Below, piece after piece: positions 14,882-22,867 of a stretch of 64,000 nt of DNA. The notes under the pieces are model-generated. The model had not been told where the DNA came from. It saw only the letters and a list, made by a program, of their open reading frames with translations, and ran no database searches. Both the position numbers and the translations under genes were made by a program. Numbering within the stretch: position 1 is the first letter of the stretch; each line of letters opens with the position of its first letter. Origin of the DNA: a virus; the IMG/VR virus record IMGVR_UViG_3300046665_000589, positions 29,508 through 93,507 of that record; one strand, given 5' to 3'.

Positions 14882-15102
14882 ACCCCGACTATGCCAACCT
14901 GTTTCTGCTGACCGACGCGCTCAAGCGTCTGTTCGCAGCCGAGTTCAAGGGTGAAGGCAGCCAGCGCCGCGCGATCGCCGAGTACGACTCGACCCGCGCG
15001 CGCGTCCAGAAGGTCAACCCGGAAGCCTTCACCGCGTTCTGCCAAGCCTTTATGGTGCGGCCGGACGCCACCGGCGCTGACATCCTCAAGGGAGGCTCGT
15101 GA
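14878..15102 (+). CDS. Small helical protein (74 aa)
   Basis: Starts MNPDYANLFLLTDALKRLFA and is nearly all helix, with an Arg-rich middle (GSQRRAIAEYDSTRARVQ) and one Cys in TAFCQAFM. Both ends overlap neighbouring genes. Possibly a small protein-interaction module; not recognised. Confidence 0.65.
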   Translation: MNPDYANLFLLTDALKRLFAAEFKGEGSQRRAIAEYDSTRARVQKVNPEAFTAFCQAFMVRPDATGADILKGGS

Positions 15103-15281
15103 TGTTGGCCTTCGTTAGTCCTGGCAGGTGGCGCATCCCTGCGTGGAAGGGCGCCTTCGCCGTGCGCGTGCACCGCCGCCCAGCCGCATGGGAATTGCAG
15201 GACGCGCAAGGTCGCCTCACCTTCGGTGACGGCTTCGAGTCGCTCGCGCACCTGCGCGCCTGGCTGAAGGAGGCAGCATGA
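15102..15281 (+). CDS. Hypothetical protein (59 aa)
   Basis: Starts MLAFVSPGRWRIPAWKG, overlapping the previous stop, with GGGAGG upstream. The pattern W-xxxxG-AFAVRV...WELQDAQGRLTFGDGFESLAHLRAWL looks like a small beta-beta-alpha domain. Coupled to the next gene by ATGA. Confidence 0.65.
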   Translation: MLAFVSPGRWRIPAWKGAFAVRVHRRPAAWELQDAQGRLTFGDGFESLAHLRAWLKEAA

Positions 15282-15469
15282 AACGCGCCGCCATCGCCTT
15301 CAAGCACATCGGCATTGGCCAGTGCTTCACCTGCGAGCTCCAGGTCTGGACCAAGCTCAACGAGCAGGAGGCCAGCTCGGACACCTGCCGCGCCACCTTC
15401 CCGCCCGACCACCCGGTTACTCAGGGCACCACCGTGCCGTCACCACGGAAGCCCCAGACCTCGCGGTAG
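15278..15469 (+). CDS. Hypothetical protein (63 aa), last of its run
   Basis: Starts MKRAAIAFKHIGIGQCFTCE. It has a CFTCE Cys pair and one later Cys, and a polar tail. Its last 49 bp overlap the end of the convergent minus-strand gene 15421-16137, so the two transcripts meet without a gap; the HNH-like gene may have landed on its 3' end. Confidence 0.6.
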   Translation: MKRAAIAFKHIGIGQCFTCELQVWTKLNEQEASSDTCRATFPPDHPVTQGTTVPSPRKPQTSR

Positions 15470-16137
15470 GTAGGCTGGAACACGAAGCGCACCGCGCCTG
15501 CCTTCCACTTGCGCAGGCGCTGCAGATAATCATCGGCCACGTGGCAGGCCACTGGCACGCTGACCCACGCGCCCTCGTACCAGTGCCACTCCATGCCCTC
15601 TACCGGGGCCGGGCGCGGCGGCAACCCCGACGCCTTGCGGCTGGCGCTGCGCGGCCTGCGCACCTTCGTCAGCACAGGCGGAGGCACCTCGACGCCGCGG
15701 CGCAGCTCGCGCTCTTCGGCCTCGATCGCCAGCACGTGGTGCAGGTCCTGCATGTAGTAGTCGCGCGCGTGCGCCTGCCAGTTGAGCAGGCACTGCTCCG
15801 GCGTGCTAAAGCCCATCTTCTCCAGCGGGTGGTAGAACTTGCCGCCGCGCGCGGTCTCGCGGTAGCGCAGCCGCTTATGGCGGGCCGGCATCAGGTTGTC
15901 GATCGAGCAGTTGAAAGGGTTGCCGTCCAGCTGCACCAGCGGGAACTTCGGCCAGTTGCCGTAGTGCAGGCACCAGGCGATATCCGGCGCCGCAAGCCGC
16001 TCGCCGTTGATCGTCGCCCACAAGCGGCCGGCGGTCACATAGGACAATTCTTGGTAGGACTTGTCCGCAAGGATGCGGTAAATCGACTTCGAGCCCGTAA
16101 AGTAGTGCGGAACATGCTCAGCAGGTAGGTTATACAT
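15421..16137 (-). CDS. HNH-like protein on the opposite strand, first His lost
   Basis: A 238-aa protein from the ATG at 16135-16137 (MYNLPAEHVPHYFTGSKSIY); a GTG 11 codons upstream is possible. Residues ~54-83 follow the HNH_3 pattern: AWCLHYGNWPKFPLVQLDGN then NCSIDNLMP. The usual catalytic His before the DGN turn is Gln69, so activity is doubtful. The rest is basic (KVRRPRSASRKASG) with a Trp-rich C terminus. It is the only minus-strand gene between 11 and 45 kb and has an AT-rich promoter region, both signs of an inserted mobile gene. Confidence 0.75.
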   Translation of the reverse strand: MYNLPAEHVPHYFTGSKSIYRILADKSYQELSYVTAGRLWATINGERLAAPDIAWCLHYGNWPKFPLVQLDGNPFNCSIDNLMPARHKRLRYRETARGGKFYHPLEKMGFSTPEQCLLNWQAHARDYYMQDLHHVLAIEAEERELRRGVEVPPPVLTKVRRPRSASRKASGLPPRPAPVEGMEWHWYEGAWVSVPVACHVADDYLQRLRKWKAGAVRFVFQPTYREVWGFRGDGTVVP

Positions 16138-16691
16138 GGCAGTCTTATATAAGAGTGGAAGAAATACCACAGTACGAAAGTGGTAAGTCGTATTGTACTC
16201 CGCAAGCCTCTAGAGGGCAAGTAAGACTGTATGTAAGTCAGTATTCTACTAACTATGGTCGCATTACCCTCCCGTCAAAATTTGCCAATGGGTCATTTTC
16301 GTTTTTTCGTGATTTTTGGCCTTTTTCCGTTTTTTACCAACTTATTTTGCCCGTTTTTGGCCCACTTTTTGGCCGTACTTGCGTTTTGGCTTGCTTATAG
16401 CGTTTTTAAAAATCCCTCTCAGTTTGGTATAAAAGCCACGTAAGTGTGTGCAATGTCAGTTCAGTTATATTGACAGGGTCCGAACTGCTCAAACTTACGT
16501 GCGAGCTTATATAACTTACTTTGTCAAACTTTCGCACTTTTTGCCGGAGTTAGAAAAACAACTTGTATTGCCTTGCAAAAATGTTGTCAAAAAGTCTTGC
16601 ATTATCACCCAACATTTCGGCCTCTTACAGCACCCGCTTAAGTGCTGTTATTTTATTCCCAGCTACTTTGGTATTTTTTTGGAGCTCTTAC
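16138..16691. other. AT-rich divergent control region
   Basis: About 550 bp, much richer in A+T than the genes around it. It holds a CTTATATAAG palindrome next to the HNH-like start, two related direct copies (TAAGTCGTATTGTACT and TAAGTCAGTATTCTACT, about 50 bp apart), and several TTGACA/TTGTCA-like -35 boxes without convincing partners. No gene with a good ribosome site is seen before 16692. It probably drives both the HNH-like gene and the rightward genes. Confidence 0.55.
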
Positions 16692-16898
16692 ATGTTGAAA
16701 AATTTGTTCCGTCCGCCTTCTCCGGAGGCTGTTCGCCACGAAATGATTGCCGAAACAGCAAGACAGCTACTGCACGCCGAGGGACGCTTGCGCCAGGCCC
16801 AGGCCGACCGCGACACCTATGACCAGCTGCTGACCCACCTGAAAAGCCTTAATTTTCAAGGACTTAGCTCGGAGGCCGCTGTCAATGACAGTCAATGA
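16692..16898 (+). CDS. Small coiled-coil protein ending in the repeat array (68 aa)
   Basis: The ATG at 16692 (MLKNLFRPPSPEAVRHEMIA) follows TTTTTTGGAGCTCTTAC and is chosen over the upstream ATG at 16563, whose extension is AT-rich and implausible. A helix at ~12-50 (AETARQLLHAEGRLRQAQAD) predicts a coiled coil. The last codons and the stop are supplied by the first copies of the TGACA repeat array, so array changes would alter its C terminus. Confidence 0.6.
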   Translation: MLKNLFRPPSPEAVRHEMIAETARQLLHAEGRLRQAQADRDTYDQLLTHLKSLNFQGLSSEAAVNDSQ

Positions 16899-17226
16899 CA
16901 GTCAGCGATAGTCAATTCGAGTCAATGACAGTCAATACCCATCAGCCCGTCATGGGTATTGACTGTCACTGACATTGACTCGAATTGACAGTCAGTGACT
17001 GTCACTGACTCGGATTGACAGTCACTGACTACGATTGACAGCGATTGACAGCGATTGACAGCGATTGACAGAGTCATTGACAGCAATTGACAGCGATTGA
17101 CAGCGATTGACAGAGTCATTGACTGTCACTGACTACAATTGACAGCGATTGACAGCGATTGACAGCGTCATTGACTGTCAGTGACTGTCAATCGTAGTCA
17201 ATGACATTGACAGTCATTGACAGTCA
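16880..17226. repeat. TTGACAG repeat array, ~345 bp
   Basis: A dense array of 10-11-bp units. At least 15 direct ATTGACAG copies are seen, many as exact tandem GATTGACAGC decamers (for example 17033-17072), mixed with inverted copies (CTGTCAAT) and palindromic TGACTGTCA/TGACAGTCA junctions. The unit length matches one helical turn, so all sites face the same side of the DNA. The period is not a multiple of three, so it is not a coding repeat. It could be a replication origin, a partition- or packaging-type site, a protein sink, or a structured RNA. Confidence 0.9.
16911..16989. repeat. Large inverted repeat inside the array
   Basis: A 32-base left arm (16911-16942) pairs with 16952-16989 across a 9-base loop, perfect but for one 6-base insertion in the right arm. 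The palindromic tip is TACCCAT/ATGGGTA. It could extrude as a cruciform or fold as a hairpin RNA. Confidence 0.85.
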
Positions 17227-17275
17227 GTTCTGCCAAGCTGTACGATGTTTGCTTTCCCTTCCTGAGGATTCTGCA

Positions 17276-17971
17276 ATGAGCATTGCACCTGGTACCGTCT
17301 TCGGCCCTTTCACCGTGGTCGGCGACGCCCCGGCCAAGTCTGGCCACCTGTACACCAGCATCACCTGCACCTGCGGCGCGCCACCCCGCGCTGTGCGTGC
17401 CTCGTGGCTGCGTAAGGGCGATATCACCTGCCCTTCGTGCGGAGCCCGTGCCCAGAGCCTCGCCCCGGCGCAGGCCGGCCAAGACCTTGGGCTACTGGTC
17501 GAGCATCTTGCCCCACTGACCAAACAGCTTGCCGAGATGGGCAAACAGCTGGTCATCTTGACCGAGCTCGTACGCTCGCTCCAGCCCCAGCCCAAGGCTC
17601 CTGGCCTGAAAAACCACAGGTTCGAACTCGACCCGACCGCCGTCACCGCAGCCGGCGCCGCGGCCCGCCTTGCCGCGCTGCCCGCCAACGCCCCGATCAC
17701 CAAGGACAGCCTGCTGGCCGGGTGCAGCAGCAAGGAGGAAGCGCGCAAAGCGCTGGACGACAACCAGCAACGCGCCCTGGAGCTCGCCGCGCTGCCGTTC
17801 GCCGAGCGCACGCCGGCCCTGAAGGAAGAGCTGCGCCAGCGCATGGTGGCCAATGCCGAGCGCCTGCACGGCCGCCTGCCCACCGACCCCGGCTACACCG
17901 ACATCGCCACCCACAACCGCACCTTGCATCGGGCCTTCGCCGACTGGGACCGCGACACCTCGAAGGATTAG
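17276..17971 (+). CDS. Zinc-ribbon protein (231 aa) after the repeat array
   Basis: Starts MSIAPGTVFGPFTVVGDAP; TGAGGATT precedes the ATG. A four-Cys zinc ribbon lies at ~34-65 (TCTCGAPPRAV...DITCPSCGA). It is followed by a short helical segment (LAEMGKQLVILTELVRSLQ) and an Ala/Arg/Glu-rich helical C-terminal half. A zinc ribbon immediately downstream of a DNA repeat array makes a site-specific DNA-binding protein a fair guess, but no family is recognised. Confidence 0.75.
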   Translation: MSIAPGTVFGPFTVVGDAPAKSGHLYTSITCTCGAPPRAVRASWLRKGDITCPSCGARAQSLAPAQAGQDLGLLVEHLAPLTKQLAEMGKQLVILTELVRSLQPQPKAPGLKNHRFELDPTAVTAAGAAARLAALPANAPITKDSLLAGCSSKEEARKALDDNQQRALELAALPFAERTPALKEELRQRMVANAERLHGRLPTDPGYTDIATHNRTLHRAFADWDRDTSKD

Positions 17972-17980
17972 GGAGACATC

Positions 17981-19030
17981 ATGGGTATCCAGCAAATCAT
18001 CGAAGAATGGTTCAACGACCTGGGCATCGACATCAGCCTGCGCGACTCGCAGCGCCTGGCGGACGCCATCACGAAGGCCCTGCCGCCGGCCCCTCTCACC
18101 TTGCACTGCCCGGCCTGTCACACCTTGCACGTGGACGCGGGCGAGTGGGCCACGCGGCCGCACAAGACGCACCAGTGCCAGAACTGCCAGCACGAATGGC
18201 GACCGTACGACTACCCGACTGTGGGTGTAGCGCCGTCAGCGCTGCCCGCCGAGGCGGCCTTCGACGTTATCGTTATTGCGGGCCAAGCGTACAGCGAGAG
18301 GCTTGCAGACCATGCGTATGTGAGGGGTGAGAGCGTCGCTGCTAGCGCACCGCAAGCATGCACCTATCCGAACTGCACCTGCATTGGTGGAGGCGTGTTT
18401 AAGTCGTGCGTGAAGGCCAGCGCAACGCAAGCGCCTGCCGCCGAGAGCGTCGATTGGATGGCGTTCAGAAAAATACTGCGCGACTACGCCGACGAGAAAA
18501 ACATGGATGTCGGCTCAGGCGATGTGATCCGGTTCGTCGAATCCCTGATCGACGCGGCGGTAGCACAGGTCGCGCCTGCGGTGCGCGAAGCCCCGGGCTA
18601 TGGCCACCCCCTGCCGCTTAAGCGGGAGACAGACAAGCGCGAGGTGGTTCAAATTTGCGATGCTGACGGCCAGACGATATTCGAACTGAACACGCACACA
18701 CAGCGCTCGCTGGACGACAAAGCAGGACTGGCGGAAGAACGCAAGGCTGCCGAAGAATTTGCCGATTTCGTCGTTCAATCGGTCAACCGCGCCGCGCCTG
18801 CGTTGCAAGACGATAGCTCAATCCTTGCGCTGTCACTGGATGTTATGACACGCGCGCTTGACACCTTGGTAGGTGCTTGCATGGACGAGAACGGCAAGCC
18901 GAAAGCACCTGAGCGGCGAGAGCTAATGCAGGCACGCGGGTATCTGCCTGCCAAGTGCCGCCATGCGTTCGTGCGCACCACCAGCACCCCGGCAGACGAC
19001 AGCCAGCCCGCTGTGGGAGGTGCGGAATGA
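17981..19030 (+). CDS. Zinc-ribbon accessory protein (349 aa)
   Basis: Starts MGIQQIIEEWFNDLGIDISL after a GGGAGACATC site. A zinc ribbon spans ~43-70 (HCPACHTLHVDAGEW...HQCQNCQHEWRPYDYPTVG), a module found in many accessory proteins of proteobacterial phages. A Cys-rich stretch (CTYPNCTCIGGG) follows. The C-terminal half is a helical region with low-complexity Ala tracts. The mosaic look suggests assembly from shuffled modules. Coupled by ATGA to the next gene. Confidence 0.75.
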   Translation: MGIQQIIEEWFNDLGIDISLRDSQRLADAITKALPPAPLTLHCPACHTLHVDAGEWATRPHKTHQCQNCQHEWRPYDYPTVGVAPSALPAEAAFDVIVIAGQAYSERLADHAYVRGESVAASAPQACTYPNCTCIGGGVFKSCVKASATQAPAAESVDWMAFRKILRDYADEKNMDVGSGDVIRFVESLIDAAVAQVAPAVREAPGYGHPLPLKRETDKREVVQICDADGQTIFELNTHTQRSLDDKAGLAEERKAAEEFADFVVQSVNRAAPALQDDSSILALSLDVMTRALDTLVGACMDENGKPKAPERRELMQARGYLPAKCRHAFVRTTSTPADDSQPAVGGAE

Positions 19031-19317
19031 CCACGAAACCGAGCGACACCAACATCCTTGGCCTTCTGAGCAGCCGACGCGGCATGGTGATGCCGACTTA
19101 CTTCATCAAGAACCTGCTGCGCGAACACTCCCCTGGGCTGCAAACGCCGTGGGTTCTTCGTCGGCTGAAAGCGCTGGAAAAAGCTGGGTACGTTCAGCGC
19201 GCGCCGACTACCTACGCGACCATGATCTGCTGGGAGCTGGTCGCACAACTCCCCACCCAGCAGGCAGACGACAGCCAGGCAGCACCACCAGCACCGACCA
19301 ACAAGGATAAGCCATGA
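19027..19317 (+). CDS. Winged-helix-like protein (96 aa)
   Basis: Starts MTTKPSDTNILGLLSSRRGM. Helices at ~8-30, a recognition-like helix (TPWVLRRLKALEKAGYVQRA) and a wing (TTYATMICWEL) give a winged-helix DNA-binding pattern. It ends in a polar Gln/Pro/Asp tail. A related layout is seen in gene 30082-30609. Likely a small transcription regulator or DNA-mimic partner; inference only. Confidence 0.7.
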   Translation: MTTKPSDTNILGLLSSRRGMVMPTYFIKNLLREHSPGLQTPWVLRRLKALEKAGYVQRAPTTYATMICWELVAQLPTQQADDSQAAPPAPTNKDKP

Positions 19318-20756
19318 CCGACAAGACCACCGCAGGCATCGACCTAGACAAGCTGCAGCGCTTCAACATGCGAGGCGGCCTGATGAATCCCGAGCCGTGG
19401 GGCCTGTACGTGCGCTATGAAGATGTTGCCGCTCTCATCCAGCAAGCCGCGCCCGATGAGCGCCGCAACATCGCCGAGGTCAAGCGCAGCAGCGACATGG
19501 GCCTGTCGATCCGATTCCTGTCGGCTCGCGCATGCTCTGCGTTTGAACGCTTTCTCGCCGAGCCTGCGGCCACCCCGCAGGCCAGTGCAATCCCGGCGCA
19601 TGCGTGCGAAATAGGCCTTGCATCGGCGCCGGTCGTGTACTCCAAGAACGGCGGCCCCGACGAGGCCACCCAGCAAGCCGGGGCGGCTGTCGTAAGCGAA
19701 GCCTTCCTGACAGGTGCGCACGCCGAGTTCAGCGAAGCCCTGCCGCCTGGCAGCCTGACGAGTTTAGGCCACCGCCACGTCGTTAATGCGCTTCGCTCCG
19801 CGATCAGGTCCTACATCGAAGTCTCCCGCAGTTCATCCCTTGTGGCCACCACGGCAAGCGCGAGCGACGAGACCATTACCGTGCAGGAGGCATGGGAGGC
19901 GGCCGGCGGCAACCCCGGCATCAAGGCGACGAAGCAGGAATTGCTGGACGCCCTGCGCGTCATGGATGAAGCCGTCGATGAGTGCGACGATAAGCACGGA
20001 AAGGCCCCCCAGCAGGCAGGGGAGGCTGTCGACCACAGCACCATCTGCCACGACTATAGCGACCCCACGCTGGCCTGCTCATCCTGCGGTCTGATGATGG
20101 GCGAATCACGCACTCTCGGCCATATCAAGTTAGGCATCCTCGCCGTATCCCCTGCGGCCACCACGGCAAGCGCGAGCGATCGTGAGAAGTTCGACGCAGC
20201 GATAGCCCGTGCAGACCGGCCCGGCGCTGAAATTCTTGCCGATGCTATGCGCCGCGCCCCAGCAACCAGCCGTAAGGCTACACCGCTGGGGATTTCGGAT
20301 GCAATGGTCGATGCATACCTTGCTGCACAGCGTGAGCAAGTGGAGCGGAAGGATAAGCGCCCGTTCGGTGTAGTCGACCCGCGCGCCGCATGTCGTGCAG
20401 GTCTCCGCGCCGCCCTCGCCCAGCAGGGAGCAGCACCCGGTCGCTTGATTGTCCAGCGGTACACCAACGATGGCGAAGGCAACATGCTGGAGAACCCTGA
20501 GGGGGTATGGTGCTACTACCAAGATGCCGTCGCCCAGCAGGGCGCAGCACAGGCAGCGGAGGGGGATGCCGATCTGCTGAATTTCATGGACGGGCCTGAT
20601 TTCGTAAGCCTGCATCAATATGTCAGCAGTGACAAACTTTTTATCGAGGTGCAACGCGAGAACCCGGACAGCAACCACCGAGCCGACACGGCACGCGCGG
20701 CACTTGCCGCCGCCATTGCCGCCGCACCTGCAAGCCAGAAAGGAGACTGCAAATGA
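19314..20756 (+). CDS. Mosaic accessory protein with internal repeat (480 aa)
   Basis: Starts MTDKTTAGIDLDKLQRFNMR. It is built of segments joined by low-complexity AATTASASD linkers, one of which recurs about 104 residues later because a 24-bp DNA segment is repeated in frame (19845-19868 and 20157-20180). Other blocks include DKHGKAPQQAGEAVDH, GISDAMVDAYLAAQREQVER and a C-terminal Ala-rich helix. This architecture resembles the Ead/Ea22-like accessory proteins of lambdoid phages, whose function is unknown. Confidence 0.75.
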   Translation: MTDKTTAGIDLDKLQRFNMRGGLMNPEPWGLYVRYEDVAALIQQAAPDERRNIAEVKRSSDMGLSIRFLSARACSAFERFLAEPAATPQASAIPAHACEIGLASAPVVYSKNGGPDEATQQAGAAVVSEAFLTGAHAEFSEALPPGSLTSLGHRHVVNALRSAIRSYIEVSRSSSLVATTASASDETITVQEAWEAAGGNPGIKATKQELLDALRVMDEAVDECDDKHGKAPQQAGEAVDHSTICHDYSDPTLACSSCGLMMGESRTLGHIKLGILAVSPAATTASASDREKFDAAIARADRPGAEILADAMRRAPATSRKATPLGISDAMVDAYLAAQREQVERKDKRPFGVVDPRAACRAGLRAALAQQGAAPGRLIVQRYTNDGEGNMLENPEGVWCYYQDAVAQQGAAQAAEGDADLLNFMDGPDFVSLHQYVSSDKLFIEVQRENPDSNHRADTARAALAAAIAAAPASQKGDCK

Positions 20757-20923
20757 GCCCCGTACAACAGATCGGCAGCATCGACCACCTGCGGCACGGC
20801 ACCTACTACATTTACTGGAACTGCAACAACGGCTGCTACGGCATCTCCCGCAAGGCCGCCGACCTTACCACCCACTGCGGCTACGTCAGCCTGGCCGCCC
20901 TGTTCGCCATGAAAGGCCTGTGA
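20753..20923 (+). CDS. Small Tyr/Cys-rich protein (56 aa)
   Basis: ATGA overlap with the previous stop and AAAGGAGACTGCAA upstream support this short gene. It starts MSPVQQIGSIDHLRHGTYYI and has NCNNGCYG and HCGYV Cys pairs. Its 3' end (TGAAAGGCCTGTGACATG) is repeated at the end of the next gene, suggesting recombination at gene borders. Confidence 0.65.
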   Translation: MSPVQQIGSIDHLRHGTYYIYWNCNNGCYGISRKAADLTTHCGYVSLAALFAMKGL

Positions 20924-20924
20924 C

Positions 20925-21191
20925 ATGGACTTCCTTTACGGTATGCCCGTCGAAGTGAATCCTATCTGCCAGGATGTGCCGCGCATGCAGGTCAGCGCCG
21001 AGTTCACCCGGCTCCAGCACCCCGATCTGGTCGCCAAGACCAACGCCTGGCTTAAAGAGTTCTTCGGCGTGCATGACGTCGTCTACAAGTTCGACCACCC
21101 TGTCCTCGGCCAGTGCCTGGTCATGGGGCCGCGAACCTTGGCCCAGCTGAAAGCGCACCGAGCCAGCGCAGCATTTTTGAAAGGCCTGTGA
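20925..21191 (+). CDS. Hypothetical protein (88 aa)
   Basis: Starts MDFLYGMPVEVNPICQDVPR, one base after the previous stop. A mixed alpha/beta small domain with a conserved-looking FGVHDVVYKFDHPVLGQC segment. It ends in the same FLKGL/MKGL tail as its upstream neighbour because of the 18-bp repeat at the gene border. Confidence 0.68.
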   Translation: MDFLYGMPVEVNPICQDVPRMQVSAEFTRLQHPDLVAKTNAWLKEFFGVHDVVYKFDHPVLGQCLVMGPRTLAQLKAHRASAAFLKGL

Positions 21192-21192
21192 C

Positions 21193-21432
21193 ATGCTCTA
21201 CGTAACCCACATTTCCACCGTCGTCACGCGCAGCCGCCGCGGCCTTGGCACGCACATCCGCAGCCGCACCGTGGCCCGCGTCTCGACCCGCCCGTTCGAC
21301 CACAGCGCACCGAAGCGCAGCTTTTCGCCGCAGGCTTGGGCAGACTTGATGCAGCGGCCCGACGTCATGTACCGCCCCAACAGCCGCAGCCGCTACCTGC
21401 GCGGCGAGCACCCACCCACCCTTCACCAATAA
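21193..21432 (+). CDS. Basic Arg/Ser-rich protein (79 aa)
   Basis: Starts MLYVTHISTVVTRSRRGLGT. It is strongly basic (THIRSRTVARVSTRPF, RPNSRSRYLRG) and probably binds nucleic acid or an acidic partner. One base separates it from the previous gene. Family unknown. Confidence 0.65.
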   Translation: MLYVTHISTVVTRSRRGLGTHIRSRTVARVSTRPFDHSAPKRSFSPQAWADLMQRPDVMYRPNSRSRYLRGEHPPTLHQ

Positions 21433-21441
21433 GGACCACCG

Positions 21442-21621
21442 ATGAACATCGACCAAGCAATCGCCCAGCTGGAGCTGCTCAAGCAACAGCAGGGCACCGG
21501 CGATCTGCCGCTGCAGGTGTACGTGCAGACCGGCGCTGACAGCTGGTTGTGGAAGAAAGTCCAGAGCATTGATGTCGCCAAAGTGCCTCGCAAAGGCCTC
21601 GTGGTGAACGTCGACTACTAA
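21442..21621 (+). CDS. Small hypothetical protein (59 aa)
   Basis: Starts MNIDQAIAQLELLKQQQGTG after AAGGACCACCG. An N-terminal helix is followed by beta strands (LPLQVYVQTG, WKKVQSIDVAK, LVVNVDY). It resembles small phage proteins of the 'TIDEAIKQLEELKKEHGGDLPV' type, of unknown role. Confidence 0.7.
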   Translation: MNIDQAIAQLELLKQQQGTGDLPLQVYVQTGADSWLWKKVQSIDVAKVPRKGLVVNVDY

Positions 21622-21630
21622 GGAGGCACC

Positions 21631-21975
21631 ATGCCCGAAACCATCAAATCCAGACGGCTCGCCGACCCGGCCTACCACTTCCTGATCGCCGCCATCACCG
21701 CGCACTTCAACGGCATTATCACGGATAACCGCTTCTGCGGACCACTCGAGGTCGAGTTCAAGTGCAACGGCGTCGAGCTGCCCTTCACTGTTGTGGTCGA
21801 GGACATCTACAACCGCTTCGACGCTGACGTCCAGAAGCGCGCGCTGGCGCTGGCCGAGCAGCTAGTCGGCGACGCCGCGCTGGACAAGCTGCTGCAAGCC
21901 TTGCAGGACGCCGAGCACGAAGTCACCGCGGCGCTGAACGAGGCGCTGGAACGGAGGTCCGCATGCAAGCCCTGA
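21631..21975 (+). CDS. Hypothetical protein (114 aa)
   Basis: Starts MPETIKSRRLADPAYHFLIA after AAGGAGGCACC. A compact N domain with GPLEVEFKCNGVELPF, then a long Ala/Leu/Glu-rich amphipathic helix from about residue 65 that predicts oligomerisation. It overlaps the next gene's start by 13 bp. Not recognised. Confidence 0.68.
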   Translation: MPETIKSRRLADPAYHFLIAAITAHFNGIITDNRFCGPLEVEFKCNGVELPFTVVVEDIYNRFDADVQKRALALAEQLVGDAALDKLLQALQDAEHEVTAALNEALERRSACKP

Positions 21976-22148
21976 AAGACATCAGCTGGCTCCTCTGGCT
22001 GCTTGTTACCGCCGCGATCGTATTCGAGACGATCGGCTGGCGCGGTCTGGTCCGTATGTTCCCGGAAGCCCGGCGCTGGTGGCAGCTGCCAGCCCAGCTG
22101 GCCTCGCTCGCCGCGTTCGCCGCGGTCGTCCTGTTCCACCCTTTCTAA
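21963..22148 (+). CDS. Small membrane protein (61 aa)
   Basis: The ATG has GGAGGTCCGC upstream within the previous gene. Two hydrophobic helices (about 8-24 WLLWLLVTAAIVFET and 41-58 AQLASLAAFAAVVLFHP) are joined by a short basic loop (RMFPEARRWW). Probably in the inner membrane. Confidence 0.7.
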   Translation: MQALKDISWLLWLLVTAAIVFETIGWRGLVRMFPEARRWWQLPAQLASLAAFAAVVLFHPF

Positions 22149-22157
22149 GGACCCACC

Positions 22158-22628
22158 ATGCACACCGACACCTACGGGCGCCACTGGCGCTACCAGCCGC
22201 ACCCCGACCACGACCTGTCCCAAGCCCTGCAGGTCAGTACGCGCATCGCCGAGTTCATCACCCAGACCGACCTGCGCTTCCTCGGCCACACCCCCCACCG
22301 ACAACAGGAAGTCGACACCGACAGCGAGCCTTATCTGCTCAAGGACCGCAACGGCTGGACCTTGTGGGTCCGCGTGGACCACGGCCCGCTCGACTATTGC
22401 ATGTGGGACGACATCGACCCGCGCATCATCGCCCTCGCGATCGAGATGCACGGCAAGACCCTGGACGACCCGCGCGAAGCCAAGGCCTACGACGCGCTGG
22501 TGCCGGCACCGCTGACGGTGGGCGAGGCTTGGGCCGAGTGGGCGGGCAAGCGTCATCCGATGCTCGACACCACGCACAACCGCAACATCTTCGAGGCCGG
22601 CTTCGCCGCCGGGGAGAAGGCCAAATGA
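22158..22628 (+). CDS. Hypothetical protein (156 aa)
   Basis: Starts MHTDTYGRHWRYQPHPDHDL after the linker TAAGGACCCACC. His/Trp/Asp-rich, with a YLLKDRNGWTLWVRVDHGPL beta segment and a C-terminal helix (FEAGFAAGEKAK). It has no catalytic motif that I can name. Confidence 0.7.
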   Translation: MHTDTYGRHWRYQPHPDHDLSQALQVSTRIAEFITQTDLRFLGHTPHRQQEVDTDSEPYLLKDRNGWTLWVRVDHGPLDYCMWDDIDPRIIALAIEMHGKTLDDPREAKAYDALVPAPLTVGEAWAEWAGKRHPMLDTTHNRNIFEAGFAAGEKAK

Positions 22629-22867
22629 ACGAGCGCCTGATTCCCGAGGGTGGCAAGAACCCCTACGCCGATCATCCCGGCTTCACCGCGGACGGCTGTC
22701 CGCTGCGCTACACCGTCACGCAGCGCGGCGCCTACGGAGGGGTGCGCGGTGGGTTCGGCTGCGAGATGACGGGCGGTCACTGCCTGCCTGGCGAGCACTG
22801 TGCCAAGCGACGCGAGGACGCCGCCCGGCAGGAGGCGTTCGCGCAATCGGTGAGGTGGGCCAAATGA
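22625..22867 (+). CDS. Cys-containing small protein (80 aa)
   Basis: Starts MNERLIPEGGKNPYADHPGF, coupled to the previous gene. Four Cys in CPLRY, FGCEMTGGHCLPGEHC could form a metal site. The C terminus is helical and basic (AKRREDAARQEAFAQ). Confidence 0.66.
   Translation: MNERLIPEGGKNPYADHPGFTADGCPLRYTVTQRGAYGGVRGGFGCEMTGGHCLPGEHCAKRREDAARQEAFAQSVRWAK

Noticed and set aside
16922-17119. 65-aa minus-strand frame inside the TTGACAG array
   Set aside because: Repeat period is not a multiple of three and the product is a frame-cycling artefact.
16880-17226. CRISPR array
   Set aside because: Units are 10-11 bp, with no spacers of constant size and no cas genes.
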